Positions 8,774-17,696 of a DNA stretch of 64,000 bases are shown one piece after another. The translations under genes were made by a program, and so were the position numbers. The notes beneath the pieces are model-generated. The model saw only the letters and a program-made list of their open reading frames with translations. It was not told the origin of the DNA and did not search any database. Position 1 is the first letter of the stretch, and each line of letters begins with the position of its first letter. The stretch lies in assembly GCF_001423185.1 (NCBI RefSeq), contig NZ_LMOB01000002.1, forward strand, positions 552,532-616,531, given 5' to 3'. Origin of the DNA: Plantibacter sp. Leaf314. GTDB taxonomy: Bacteria > Actinomycetota > Actinomycetes > Actinomycetales > Microbacteriaceae.

Positions 8774-9811
8774 ATGGCACGCAGGAAGCAGACGGTCACC
8801 ATGTGGCAGGTCGCCGAGCGCGCCGGGGTGTCGCAGGCGACGGTCTCCCTCGTCCTCAACAACGTCGAGGGCAATCGGGTCGCCGAGGCCACCCGCAACC
8901 GCGTCCTCGACGCCGTGAAGGACCTCGACTACCGCACGAACGCGTTCGCGAAGTCCCTGCGCAGTGGCGAGTCCGGCATGATCGGCTTCATCTCCGACGA
9001 GGTCGCCAGCGCACCCTTCGCCGGCCAGCTCCTCAAGGGCGCCCAGCTCGCAGCCTGGGAGACCGGGAACGTGATCCTCAGCGTCGACACCTACAACGAG
9101 CCCGACCTCGAGGCCGCGGCGATCGACATGATGCGGTCCTACCGGGTGCGGGGCGTCGTCTACGCCTCGATGTACCACCGCCTCGTCGAGCTGCCCGCCT
9201 CCCTCGACGGGATCCCGACCGTGATCGTCAACGCCCAGGACCGGGCCGGCACCGTTCCGAGCGTCTTCCCCGACGAGGAGCTCGGCGGATACGCGGCGAC
9301 GCGCCACCTCATCGAAGCCGGCCACACCCGGATCGCCATGATCAACATCCAGGATGTCGACAGCGACCTGCCCGCCGGGATCGGCCGCCTGGCCGGGTTC
9401 CGGCGAGCCCTTGCCGAGGCCGGTATCGCCGAACGGCCGGACTGGATCCGACACGGTTCGGGCATCGTCGAGGACGGCCTCGAGATCACGACCGCGCTGC
9501 TCACCGCCGACGACCGGCCGACGGCCATCTTCTGCGGCAACGACCGCACCGCCTGGGGCGCCTACCGCGCCATCGAACGACTCGGCCTCTCCGTCCCCGA
9601 CGATTGCGCGATCGTCGGCTTCGACAATCACGAGATGATCGCGCCCTATCTCGACCCCGGACTGACGACCGTCGAGCTGCCCTACGAACAGATGGCGCGC
9701 GCCGGTCTCGAGATCCTGCTCGCCGGTGGCGGCGAGCAGCCCAGCAGAACCCCGATCGAATGCACACTGATCCCCCGCGGATCCGTGTCGAAGGCGAAGG
9801 TGCCATCATGA
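8774..9811 (+). CDS. LacI-family transcriptional regulator of the fructan-type locus
   Basis: A 345-aa LacI protein. The N-terminal HTH is intact (MWQVAERAGVSQATVSLVLNN) with hinge helix, followed by a periplasmic-binding-protein-like sensor domain (GMIGFISDEV... IFCGNDRTAWGAYRAI... VGFDNHEMIAPYLDPGLTTV). Such regulators repress sugar genes until a sugar or sugar phosphate binds. Its TGA overlaps the ATG of the first permease (ATGA), so regulator and transporter are cotranscribed and coupled. ATG at 8774 is used: it begins directly at the family's N-terminus, and the longer upstream frame crosses the promoter region. Confidence 0.95.
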   Translation: MARRKQTVTMWQVAERAGVSQATVSLVLNNVEGNRVAEATRNRVLDAVKDLDYRTNAFAKSLRSGESGMIGFISDEVASAPFAGQLLKGAQLAAWETGNVILSVDTYNEPDLEAAAIDMMRSYRVRGVVYASMYHRLVELPASLDGIPTVIVNAQDRAGTVPSVFPDEELGGYAATRHLIEAGHTRIAMINIQDVDSDLPAGIGRLAGFRRALAEAGIAERPDWIRHGSGIVEDGLEITTALLTADDRPTAIFCGNDRTAWGAYRAIERLGLSVPDDCAIVGFDNHEMIAPYLDPGLTTVELPYEQMARAGLEILLAGGGEQPSRTPIECTLIPRGSVSKAKVPS

Positions 9812-10776
9812 CCACCGCATCACCACCCCGTGTCAGCGCGAAGCAGCGCGCCGTCAGGTCCCGTCGCGGGCCTCGCGAACATCTGAAACGAGCGCTGCGA
9901 AGCTGGCAGTTATACGTATTACTGCTGCCGGCGACCATCTCCGTGCTGCTCTTCAAGTACTGGCCGATGTACGGCGCGCAGATCGCCTTCCGCGACTACA
10001 ACCCGGCGGACGGCTTCGCCGGCAGCCGGTGGGTCGGACTCGAGCACTTCGCGCGCTTCATCGAGTCGTTCCAGTTCGAACGCCTGCTGGTCAACACGCT
10101 GACGATCAACGGGCTCGGCCTGCTCATCGCCTTCCCGGTGCCGATCATCCTCGCGCTCATCGTGAACCAGTTGCAGAGCGAACGCTTCAAGAAGTTCACG
10201 CAGACGGTGCTCTACTCCCCCTCGTTCATCTCCGTGGTGGTCGTCGTCGGCATGATCCACCTGCTGTTCTCGCCCCGGGCCGGCATCGTCAACAACGCGC
10301 TCGTGGCGTTCGGCGGGGAACCGATCTTCTTCATGGGTTCGCCCGACTGGTTCCGCCCGCTCTACATCGGCTCGGACATCTGGCAGAACGCCGGGTTCTC
10401 GATGATCGTGTACCTGGCGGCACTGACCGCGATCGACCCGGCACTCCACGAGGCGGCGCGCGTCGACGGCGCCAACAAGTGGCAGCGGATCCGCCACATC
10501 GACATCCCCGGGATCCTCCCGGTGATCACGATCCTGTTCATCCTCGCCATCGGCAACCTCTTCAACCTCGGGTTCGAGAAGGTCCTGCTCATGCAGACCG
10601 ACCTCAACCTGCCGACGTCCGAGGTCATCCAGACCTACGTCTACAAGGCCGGACTGCAACAGGCGCAGTTCAGCTACTCGGCCGCGATCGGCCTCTTCAA
10701 CTCCCTGATCAACCTGGTCCTGCTCCTGACGTTCAACTGGATCGCCAGGCGAGCAGGCCAATCGAGCCTTTGGTGA
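9808..10776 (+). CDS. carbohydrate ABC transporter permease, LplB/YteP type
   Basis: A 322-aa inner-membrane permease with six predicted segments. The EAA loop that docks the ATPase is visible as 'EAARVDGANKWQRIRHIDIPG'. 'SWQLYVLLLPATISVLLFKYWPMYGAQIAFRDY' territory at the N-terminus is typical of the LplB subfamily used for oligo- and polysaccharide uptake in Gram-positives. It overlaps the LacI gene by 4 nt and is followed 7 nt later by its partner permease. No ATPase gene is nearby; such systems often borrow a shared MsmX-type ATPase. Confidence 0.93.
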   Translation: MTTASPPRVSAKQRAVRSRRGPREHLKRALRSWQLYVLLLPATISVLLFKYWPMYGAQIAFRDYNPADGFAGSRWVGLEHFARFIESFQFERLLVNTLTINGLGLLIAFPVPIILALIVNQLQSERFKKFTQTVLYSPSFISVVVVVGMIHLLFSPRAGIVNNALVAFGGEPIFFMGSPDWFRPLYIGSDIWQNAGFSMIVYLAALTAIDPALHEAARVDGANKWQRIRHIDIPGILPVITILFILAIGNLFNLGFEKVLLMQTDLNLPTSEVIQTYVYKAGLQQAQFSYSAAIGLFNSLINLVLLLTFNWIARRAGQSSLW

Positions 10777-10783
10777 TGACGCG

Positions 10784-11761
10784 ATGACGCACACGATCTC
10801 CACCCCGCCCCAGCAGACCGAACGGCGCACCGTCCGGACGCCCGTCCGCCCCGGGCCACCACCCGCCCGGCCGGACCGCCGAGGCCGCCTCGCCGATCCG
10901 CTCTTCAACGTCGTCGCGATCGGCACCCTCGTCCTCGCGATCTGCGCCATCATCTACCCGCTGTACTTCATCGTCATCGCGTCGTTCAGCGAACCGGCGG
11001 AGATCCTCAACGGCAACGTGTGGCTGTGGCCGCAGGGCTTCACCGTCGAGGGGTACGCCCGGATCTTCGCGGACGCGACGATCTGGCGCGGCTTCGCGAA
11101 CTCCGTCCTCTACACGGTCCTCGGCACGGCCATCAGCGTGATCTGCATCCTCTGCGGCGCCTACGCCCTGTCGCGCAAGGACCTCTACGGCCGCACCGTC
11201 TTCATGCTGTTCTTCATCATCACGATGTTCATCGACGGTGGGCTCATCGCCCGGTATCTCGTGGTCCGCGACCTCGGCATGCTCGACACCGTCTGGGCCG
11301 TCGTGCTCCCGGGGGCGGTCGGCGTCTGGAACCTCATCATCGCCAGAGCGTTCTTCGAGAACAACGTGCCGGCCGAGCTCCGTGAGGCCGCACAGCTCGA
11401 CGGGGCGAACGACTTCCGGTTCTTCCTGCAGATCGTGTTGCCGCTGTCGAAGCCGCTCATCTTCCTGATGATCATGATCCACCTCGTCGCGAACTGGAAC
11501 GCCTTCTTCGACGCCCTCATCTACCTCGACGACGAGAGCAAGTACCCGCTCCAGCTCGTGCTCCGCAACGTGCTGATCCAGTCCGAGGTCACCTCCGCCG
11601 GAGGCACCGGCGGGCTCGACTCGTACGCGGCCGCCCAGCGCATCGGCGAGCTGATCAAGTACGGGATGATCGTGATCTCCAGCATCCCGTTGCTGATCAT
11701 CCTCCCCTTCATGCAGAAGCACTTCACCAAGGGCGCCCTCCTCGGCGCGGTGAAGAGCTGA
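10784..11761 (+). CDS. carbohydrate ABC transporter permease, YtcP type
   Basis: A 325-aa permease partner with six predicted segments after a Pro/Arg-rich cytoplasmic tail (about 35 residues). The coupling loop reads 'LREAAQLDGANDFRFF', and the C-terminus ends 'PFMQKHFTKGALLGAVKS', the usual ending of YtcP-type proteins. Together with the preceding permease it forms the membrane channel for the binding protein encoded 115 bp downstream. Confidence 0.93.
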   Translation: MTHTISTPPQQTERRTVRTPVRPGPPPARPDRRGRLADPLFNVVAIGTLVLAICAIIYPLYFIVIASFSEPAEILNGNVWLWPQGFTVEGYARIFADATIWRGFANSVLYTVLGTAISVICILCGAYALSRKDLYGRTVFMLFFIITMFIDGGLIARYLVVRDLGMLDTVWAVVLPGAVGVWNLIIARAFFENNVPAELREAAQLDGANDFRFFLQIVLPLSKPLIFLMIMIHLVANWNAFFDALIYLDDESKYPLQLVLRNVLIQSEVTSAGGTGGLDSYAAAQRIGELIKYGMIVISSIPLLIILPFMQKHFTKGALLGAVKS

Positions 11762-11876
11762 TCCGGTGCGCCTCCACATCCGCCGCCCGATCACCGCGGC
11801 ATCGCCCTCCCATCAGCATCCCCGTGCCAGCAGCACCACCGTCCCAGCACCATCACCACACCGAAGGAAGACCATC

Positions 11877-14800
11877 ATGAGACACCGTCGTTTCACCGCC
11901 ATCACCGCCCTCGCGGCGGGTGGCGCCCTCCTCCTCGCCGGCTGCACCGGCGGCGGAGGTTCCACCGAGGTCGCGGACAAGTCCGACGACTTCGGCTTCA
12001 ACCAGACCGGCCTCCCGATCGTCGACGACACCCTCACCCTGTCGTTCGGCGGGACGAAGTCCGCGCTCGCCCCGGACTACGGCGACATGCAGCTCGTCCA
12101 GCAGTGGCAGACCGACACCAACATCGCCATCGACTGGAAGAACCTGCCCGAGCAGGTGTACGCCGAGAAGAAGAACCTCATGCTCGCCAGCGACGAGCTG
12201 CCGGACGTCCTCTACAACTCGGGACTGACCGACGCCGAGATCGTGCAGAACGGCGAGAACGGCACCCTGCTGCCCCTCGAGGACCTCATCGAGGAGTACG
12301 CGCCGACCCTGTCCGGCATCCTCGAGGACCGCCCCGACATCCGCGCGGCGATCACGGCGTCCGACGGCCACATCTACACGCTGCCGTCCGTCGAGGAGCT
12401 CGGCATCCTGCAGTACCCGAACTTCCTCTACATCAACACCGCCTGGCTCGACGCGCTGGGGCTGCCCATGCCGACCACGATCGACGAGTACCACGCCGCC
12501 CTCGAGGCGTTCAGGACGCAGGACCCGAACGGCAACGGCAAGGCCGACGAGATCCCGCTCTCGTTCCGGACGGACTCCTTCTGCGCCAACCCGAACGACC
12601 TCATCGCGGCCCTCGGCGGCCAGCCCGAGAACAACGACCACCGCATCGTGCGTGACGGTGAGGTCGAGTTCACGGCCAACACCGACGGCTACCGGGCCGG
12701 CGTCGAGGCCCTGTCCGACTGGTACGCCGACGGCCTGATCGATCCCGAGTCGTTCTCGCAGGACGACCTGGCCTACCTCTCGAAGGGCAAGGCCGACACC
12801 GCGGTCCTCGGCTCCTTCTTCTGGTGGGAACTCAAGGAGATGGTCGGCGAGGACCGGATGGGCGACTACGCCATGCTGGGCGTCCTCAAGGGTGCCGACG
12901 GTGAGCGTCTCGCCAGCGTCGCGAACAACCAGGAGATCAACCGTGGCGCGATGGCGATCACGCGCGCGAACCAGTACCCGGCGGCCACCATGCGGTGGGC
13001 CGACCGACTCTTCGACCCGGTGATGAGCGCGCAGGTGAACTGGGGCCCGGTCGGGGTCACCCTCGAGGAGAACGCCGACGGCGTCCTCGTGCAGATCCCC
13101 GCGCCGGCGGGCGAAGCCGAAGGCGAGCGTCGTCAGAAGGTCGCACCCGGTGGACCGAAGATCACGACGACGGAGGACTTCGAGAGCGTGGTCGCCCCGG
13201 AGCCGCGGGCGAAGGAGCGTCAGGACCTCGTCAACGAGTTCTACGCCCCGTTCAAGGCCAACGAGGCCTACCCGCCGGTCATGCTCTCGAACGACGAGCT
13301 CGACGCGACGTCCTTCGCCGTGACCGACATCAACACCCTCGTCAAGGAGAAGTTCGCCACCTGGATCGTCAACGGCACCGTCGACGACGAGTGGGACGGC
13401 TACGTCTCACAGCTCGATTCGATGGGCATCGAGGACGTCATCGCCACCTACCAGCAGGCCTACGACCGCTTCCAGGCGGGGGCGGCGTCCACGCCGCCCC
13501 CGACTCCCCTCCTCCACCACATCGATCCACCGCCCGCACACCGACCGACATCCGTCAGGAGCACCATGACCACGCCCTCGACCGCCACCGAGCGGTCCCT
13601 TCGCCCGACAGCCCACTTCACCGCCGAATCCACCTGGCTGAACGACCCGAACGGGCTGGTGTTCCACGATGGCGTGTACCACCTCTTCTTCCAGAACAAC
13701 CCGACTGGTTCCACCTGGGGCAACATCTCCTGGGGGCACGCGGTGTCCTCCGACCTCGTCAGTTGGGAGCACCGTCCCGTCGCCATCCCGGCCGAGGACG
13801 GCGAGATGGCCTTCTCCGGGAGCGTCGTCATCGACCACCGCGACACGACGGGATTCGCGATCGACGACCACCCGGCGCTCGTCGCCGTCTACACGGCGGC
13901 CCGCCACCCGGAGGGCGACACTCCCGGGTCGCAGGCGCAGGCGCTCGCGTACAGCACGGACGGGGGCGAGGTCTGGACCCGGTACGCCGGCAACCCCGTC
14001 CTCGACATCGGGTCGACCGAGTTCCGGGATCCGAAGGTGTTCTGGTTCGGCGACGACGGCGGCCACTGGGTGATGGTCGTCGCCGATCCGCTGGAACACC
14101 GGATCGGGTTCTACACCTCGCCGAACCTCATCGACTGGACCCTCGTGTCCCACTTCGGTCCGGCGCACGCCACGGGCGGCGTCTGGGAGTGCCCCGACCT
14201 GTTCCCCCTCCGCATCCGCGGTACGGACGAGGTCCGGTGGGTCCTCGTCGTGAGCCTCAACCCGGGGGCGATCGCCGGCGGGTCCGGCACGCAGTACTTC
14301 GTCGGCGACTTCGACGGACACGTCTTCACCGCTGAGCGGCTCACCGCCTCGTCCGATCCGGCCGAGTACGACTGGCTCGACTTCGGCCGCGACTACTACG
14401 CGGCCGTGTCGTTCAGCGATGTTCCAGACGGACGTCGCCTCATGATCGGCTGGGCGAGCAACTGGGACTACGCGAACGACACCCCGACGGGACCGTGGCG
14501 GTCGGCGATGTCGCTCGCTCGCGAGATCGAGCTCGTGCGCACGGAGGACGGCCGGGTGCACGTCGCGCAGGCGCCCATCCTCCCGGGGGACGATGTCACC
14601 CGCTTCGACGTCGCGGTGCCCTGCGCCGACGGCGTGCACACGACGCTGACGCTCACGCCTGAGACGAGCACCGACGAACGCTTCGTCATCACCGTCGACG
14701 GCTCGGAGCGCAGGATCAGCTGCGACCGCACCGACGCCGGGAATACGACGTTCCACCCGGCGTACCCCTCGGTCGACTGGGCGGCACTCCCTGCCGACAC

Positions 14801-14945
14801 CGGCGACTCCGTCCAGCTGACGATCATCGTCGACGCCCACCTCGTCGAGGTCTTCGTCGGCGACGGACGGGTGACGTTCACGGAGCAGGTCTTCCCCGCG
14901 GCGCCGTTCACGCGGCTCCACCACGGCGAGATCGACGAACGCTGA
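11877..14945 (+). CDS. substrate-binding lipoprotein fused in frame to a GH32 fructosidase
   Basis: One open frame of 1022 codons holds what are normally two genes. Residues 1-534 are an LplA/LipO-type sugar-binding lipoprotein (lipobox LLAGC, Cys about 23; 'DELPDVLYNSGLTDAEI'; ends 'YQQAYDRFQAG'). A linker of about 29 residues, rich in Pro, Thr and His, follows. The last 459 residues are a full GH32 enzyme. The linker DNA looks intergenic: a 10-bp GC hairpin and then AGGAG followed by ATG at 13566. All three downstream frames lack a stop in the linker, so this is not a simple slip in reading. Either the binding-protein stop was recently lost, making a membrane-tethered enzyme/receptor chimera, or a base error hides it; GH32 can still start internally. 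RBS GAAGGAAG supports the ATG at 11877. Confidence 0.8.
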   Translation: MRHRRFTAITALAAGGALLLAGCTGGGGSTEVADKSDDFGFNQTGLPIVDDTLTLSFGGTKSALAPDYGDMQLVQQWQTDTNIAIDWKNLPEQVYAEKKNLMLASDELPDVLYNSGLTDAEIVQNGENGTLLPLEDLIEEYAPTLSGILEDRPDIRAAITASDGHIYTLPSVEELGILQYPNFLYINTAWLDALGLPMPTTIDEYHAALEAFRTQDPNGNGKADEIPLSFRTDSFCANPNDLIAALGGQPENNDHRIVRDGEVEFTANTDGYRAGVEALSDWYADGLIDPESFSQDDLAYLSKGKADTAVLGSFFWWELKEMVGEDRMGDYAMLGVLKGADGERLASVANNQEINRGAMAITRANQYPAATMRWADRLFDPVMSAQVNWGPVGVTLEENADGVLVQIPAPAGEAEGERRQKVAPGGPKITTTEDFESVVAPEPRAKERQDLVNEFYAPFKANEAYPPVMLSNDELDATSFAVTDINTLVKEKFATWIVNGTVDDEWDGYVSQLDSMGIEDVIATYQQAYDRFQAGAASTPPPTPLLHHIDPPPAHRPTSVRSTMTTPSTATERSLRPTAHFTAESTWLNDPNGLVFHDGVYHLFFQNNPTGSTWGNISWGHAVSSDLVSWEHRPVAIPAEDGEMAFSGSVVIDHRDTTGFAIDDHPALVAVYTAARHPEGDTPGSQAQALAYSTDGGEVWTRYAGNPVLDIGSTEFRDPKVFWFGDDGGHWVMVVADPLEHRIGFYTSPNLIDWTLVSHFGPAHATGGVWECPDLFPLRIRGTDEVRWVLVVSLNPGAIAGGSGTQYFVGDFDGHVFTAERLTASSDPAEYDWLDFGRDYYAAVSFSDVPDGRRLMIGWASNWDYANDTPTGPWRSAMSLAREIELVRTEDGRVHVAQAPILPGDDVTRFDVAVPCADGVHTTLTLTPETSTDERFVITVDGSERRISCDRTDAGNTTFHPAYPSVDWAALPADTGDSVQLTIIVDAHLVEVFVGDGRVTFTEQVFPAAPFTRLHHGEIDER
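13478..13501 (+). terminator. perfect GC hairpin at the binding-protein/GH32 junction
   Basis: GGGGGCGGCG (13478-13487), loop TCCA, CGCCGCCCCC (13492-13501). It sits exactly where the binding-protein gene would be expected to end, and is now inside the fused frame. Hairpins after binding-protein genes usually act as attenuators or mRNA 3'-end protectors; here it would have raised binding protein over enzyme. Confidence 0.55.
13566..14945 (+). CDS. glycoside hydrolase family 32 fructosidase (internal start of the fused frame)
   Basis: A 459-aa GH32 module (invertase/levanase/inulinase type). The three catalytic blocks are intact: nucleophile Asp27 in 'WLNDPNG', transition-state stabiliser Asp155 in 'FRDP', acid/base Glu208 in 'WECP'. 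A C-terminal beta-sandwich (about 330-459) completes the fold. It has its own Shine-Dalgarno (AGGAG, 13556-13560) and ATG, and no signal peptide, so if translated separately it would be cytoplasmic and cut imported fructo-oligosaccharides; if fused it would be outside the cell. Substrate preference among sucrose, inulin and levan cannot be told. Confidence 0.9.
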   Translation: MTTPSTATERSLRPTAHFTAESTWLNDPNGLVFHDGVYHLFFQNNPTGSTWGNISWGHAVSSDLVSWEHRPVAIPAEDGEMAFSGSVVIDHRDTTGFAIDDHPALVAVYTAARHPEGDTPGSQAQALAYSTDGGEVWTRYAGNPVLDIGSTEFRDPKVFWFGDDGGHWVMVVADPLEHRIGFYTSPNLIDWTLVSHFGPAHATGGVWECPDLFPLRIRGTDEVRWVLVVSLNPGAIAGGSGTQYFVGDFDGHVFTAERLTASSDPAEYDWLDFGRDYYAAVSFSDVPDGRRLMIGWASNWDYANDTPTGPWRSAMSLAREIELVRTEDGRVHVAQAPILPGDDVTRFDVAVPCADGVHTTLTLTPETSTDERFVITVDGSERRISCDRTDAGNTTFHPAYPSVDWAALPADTGDSVQLTIIVDAHLVEVFVGDGRVTFTEQVFPAAPFTRLHHGEIDER

Positions 14946-14997
14946 GGGTTCAGCCCGAGCGTCTGGCGCCAGGGCTCTGACGCGGCAGACTGGCACC

Positions 14998-17145
14998 ATG
15001 ACGGAACACGCGAATCCACCCCGAGCCCGGCGGCGGATCGGCTGGTTCCTCCCCCTCGTCGGCGCACCGGTCGTGTTCTTCGTCGGCATCTTCATCGCGG
15101 GCGTGCTCGACCAGCTCGGCGCTCCCGAACTGCTCTGGCGGGTGCCGTGGGCACTCGCCATCGGCGGCTCCCTCGTCGCGGTCGTCGTCTTCCTCGTCCA
15201 AGTCGTGCGGGCCCTCGGTCCGAACGCCGGTCGACTGACGCCTGCGGAGGCGGCCCAGCAGGCGGCCGAGGTCGAGGAGTACGTCCGGCTCACCGGTGAG
15301 CAGCCGGCGCCGCGCCGGATCAGCGGGGTCCTGCTCGCGGTCGCCATCGTGCTCACGATCCTGTCGGCGATCATCCTGGTCGTCGCGTTCCAGGACATCG
15401 CCTCGATCCTGACCGCCCCCGGCGGCTCGAAGGCGTGGCTCCTCCTCGCGATCGTCGCGACGCCCGCCGCGTGGTGGCGCTTCGCCACCGCTCGGGCAGC
15501 TGAACGGACCTACCGCTCGGGGCAGGAGGCTCGCCAGGCACGGACGACGCCTGGCCTGGGAGGAGAGCCGGGCATGGCAGGGGGCTGGCCGCAGCCGGTT
15601 CCGGGCACCGTCCGCACGCGCCGCCATCGCACGTGGGTCCTGCCGCTCCTCGCCATCCCGGCCGTCATCGTCGTCGCCGTGCTCGTCATCGTCGGACTGC
15701 GCGCGGTCGACGCCCCGACGGAGGCCATCCGGACGGTCTCGTTCACGATGGTCGCCGGGATCATCCTCGCGCTCGTCGCACTCGTCGTCGGTGTCGTGCG
15801 GTTCCTCAGCGCTCCGCCGCGTCCCCGAGCGCCGCGCGCTCCAGGGGTGCCGACGGCACCGCGACAGGCCGGACTCTACGCGGACCTCGCCGCACAGGAC
15901 GCTGCCCGGCAGGGGCTCACCCTCGAGGAGTACGGCGTCTACAAGGGCGACGTCGGCAGCCTCGTCCGGCCGGTCAACTCGGCCGGCGGACTGTTGTTCA
16001 TCGCCATCCTGCTGACCGTCCTCAACGTGTTCATCCTCGTCCTCATCGGCGTCGGGATCGCGCAGGCGAACGGGCTGGTGCCCACCAACCCGGACGACCA
16101 CGGGCTGTCACCCGTGCAATGGGGCTTCGGCATCCTCGAGATGCTGTTCGTCCCGGTCGCGTGGCGGTACTACCTCGTCGAACGGCGGGCGCAGAAGCTG
16201 CGGATCGCCCGAGGTCTGCCGAAGACGCTGAGCTCAACCGAGCTCCCGCCTCCCCTGGGGGTCGAGACCGTTCCCTCGAACGCGGAAGGCGCCGGGCCGG
16301 TGCCCGTGTCAGTGCCGCTGCCGGCGCCCGGGTGGGCCGATGGTCCCGCGCCTCATTGGGCCGGCGGCCCTCACTGGGAGGCGAGCGTCGACGTCCACCG
16401 ACTCGATGGGCTGCGGTGGAACATCGAACAGGAGATCAGCACGCTCCGGGGGTTCCGACGCCGGTTGAAGGCCGACGGCGAGTCTTCGGTCCTCGGACTG
16501 GCCCTCGGCATCCCGTTCCTCGTTCCGCAGCTCTTCGGAGCGATCGAAGCGTTCACCTCGGCGCCCGAACCAGGCATCGGCGCGCTCGGGGAATGGATCT
16601 CCCGACCGGCGGTCGCCGGCTGGGTCACCGTCGGTCTCCTCCTCATCGCCGTCTCGGTGGTGTCCATCCAGGTCCGGATCCGGCGGGAGTTCGCGATCTA
16701 CCGGCGAGCCGGGTGGGTGGCGTTGCAAGCGCCGACGGGCCTGGTCGAATGGACCGGTGAAGGCTCCACGCGCGTCACCTACGACCATCGGCTGGTCGGC
16801 GGCTCCAGGGATGTGCGGCCCCAGGATCTCGGTCGGGCGTTCATGCTGGTGTCGGGCCCGAGGATGCCGTCACCGGTGTTCGCAGGCGCCCTGCGGTCGG
16901 TCCGGGCGACCACGGTCGCGCGCCGGCTGGAGATCCACCGACTAGCGGTCCTGCGGCAGCAGATCGGCTCGTTGCGCGCCATCCCCGCACCGCTCATGTT
17001 CGAGCGGACGGACGGGTGTCTGTTCGGGGCGCAGCACGACGGATGGCTCACGGTCGTGATCCCGCGTCCGGCGCAGGACGGCCAGCGCATCCGCCTCGCC
17101 CGGGTCAAGCTGACCCGCGCCGAGCGGGAGAGCCTCACCGTCTGA
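14998..17145 (+). CDS. large hypothetical multi-pass membrane protein
   Basis: A 715-aa protein with about ten hydrophobic segments arranged in pairs separated by cytoplasmic linkers rich in Pro, Gly and Arg. Two linkers resemble each other (LTPAEAAQQAAEVEEYVRLTG and an Ala/Gln-rich stretch ending 'LTLEEYGVYKGDVGS'), suggesting repeated modules of one helix-hairpin plus an amphipathic segment. The C-terminal 170 residues are soluble (WTGEGSTRVTYDHRLV... RIRLARVKLTRAERESLTV). No transporter or enzyme motif recognised. It is separated by 52 bp from the GH32 gene, which need not be related. Confidence 0.8.
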   Translation: MTEHANPPRARRRIGWFLPLVGAPVVFFVGIFIAGVLDQLGAPELLWRVPWALAIGGSLVAVVVFLVQVVRALGPNAGRLTPAEAAQQAAEVEEYVRLTGEQPAPRRISGVLLAVAIVLTILSAIILVVAFQDIASILTAPGGSKAWLLLAIVATPAAWWRFATARAAERTYRSGQEARQARTTPGLGGEPGMAGGWPQPVPGTVRTRRHRTWVLPLLAIPAVIVVAVLVIVGLRAVDAPTEAIRTVSFTMVAGIILALVALVVGVVRFLSAPPRPRAPRAPGVPTAPRQAGLYADLAAQDAARQGLTLEEYGVYKGDVGSLVRPVNSAGGLLFIAILLTVLNVFILVLIGVGIAQANGLVPTNPDDHGLSPVQWGFGILEMLFVPVAWRYYLVERRAQKLRIARGLPKTLSSTELPPPLGVETVPSNAEGAGPVPVSVPLPAPGWADGPAPHWAGGPHWEASVDVHRLDGLRWNIEQEISTLRGFRRRLKADGESSVLGLALGIPFLVPQLFGAIEAFTSAPEPGIGALGEWISRPAVAGWVTVGLLLIAVSVVSIQVRIRREFAIYRRAGWVALQAPTGLVEWTGEGSTRVTYDHRLVGGSRDVRPQDLGRAFMLVSGPRMPSPVFAGALRSVRATTVARRLEIHRLAVLRQQIGSLRAIPAPLMFERTDGCLFGAQHDGWLTVVIPRPAQDGQRIRLARVKLTRAERESLTV

Positions 17146-17219
17146 GGTCGTCCGGCGTCATCCCGGAATCCTCCGATCGGTCGATGGTCCGGCGTCGACC
17201 TGGTGCCTACCGTTGCAGG

Positions 17220-17696
17220 ATGCCCCGAGACCTCGCTGCGGACCATCCACCCCTGATCGGCGACACCCGACCCGACAGCGATGGGCTCGTGCGTCGGCGC
17301 CGGCTCCGAGCCGCCGGAGTCCTGCTGCTCGTCCACGGCATCCTCATGGAGGTGCTCGTCGCCTGCGCGCTGCCGGTGATGCTCGTCCTCGGGGTGAGCC
17401 CGGCGACCGTTCCCGGTGGGATCGAGGTGTTCGCGCTCCCCTATCTGAACGAGAACCTGGCGTTGATGATGCTGATGAGCGGGATCTTCGGGATCCTCCG
17501 CACGATCGGTGCGGTCGGCGTCCTCCGGAATCGGGCCTGGGGGTTCGAGCTCTCGGTCCTCAACAGTGCCGTCACGCTCGTCCTGATGATCTTCATGTTG
17601 CCCGCCGGTGTCGCCGACGGGCTCCTCGCCGGTGCGGCGTTGACGCTGCTCCTCATGGCCCGATCCGGCGAGCGCCCGATCCTCCAGCTGCCATGA
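17220..17696 (+). CDS. small four-helix membrane protein
   Basis: A 158-aa protein with a charged N-terminus of about 28 residues and four predicted membrane helices (about 30-55, 80-100, 108-128, 132-150). The ATG at 17220 is preceded only by a weak GCAGG; the frame is open upstream but that part reads as shadow of the preceding gene. No family recognised. It may be the last gene of the unit that includes the large membrane protein 74 bp upstream. Confidence 0.7.
   Translation: MPRDLAADHPPLIGDTRPDSDGLVRRRRLRAAGVLLLVHGILMEVLVACALPVMLVLGVSPATVPGGIEVFALPYLNENLALMMLMSGIFGILRTIGAVGVLRNRAWGFELSVLNSAVTLVLMIFMLPAGVADGLLAGAALTLLLMARSGERPILQLP

Noticed and set aside
13407..15488. 693-codon open frame on the minus strand
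   Set aside because: It runs antisense across the GH32 module and the start of the membrane-protein gene, has no ribosome site, and its composition is the Arg/Asp/Val-rich pattern of GC3 shadow frames. The plus strand has clear GH32 catalytic blocks.
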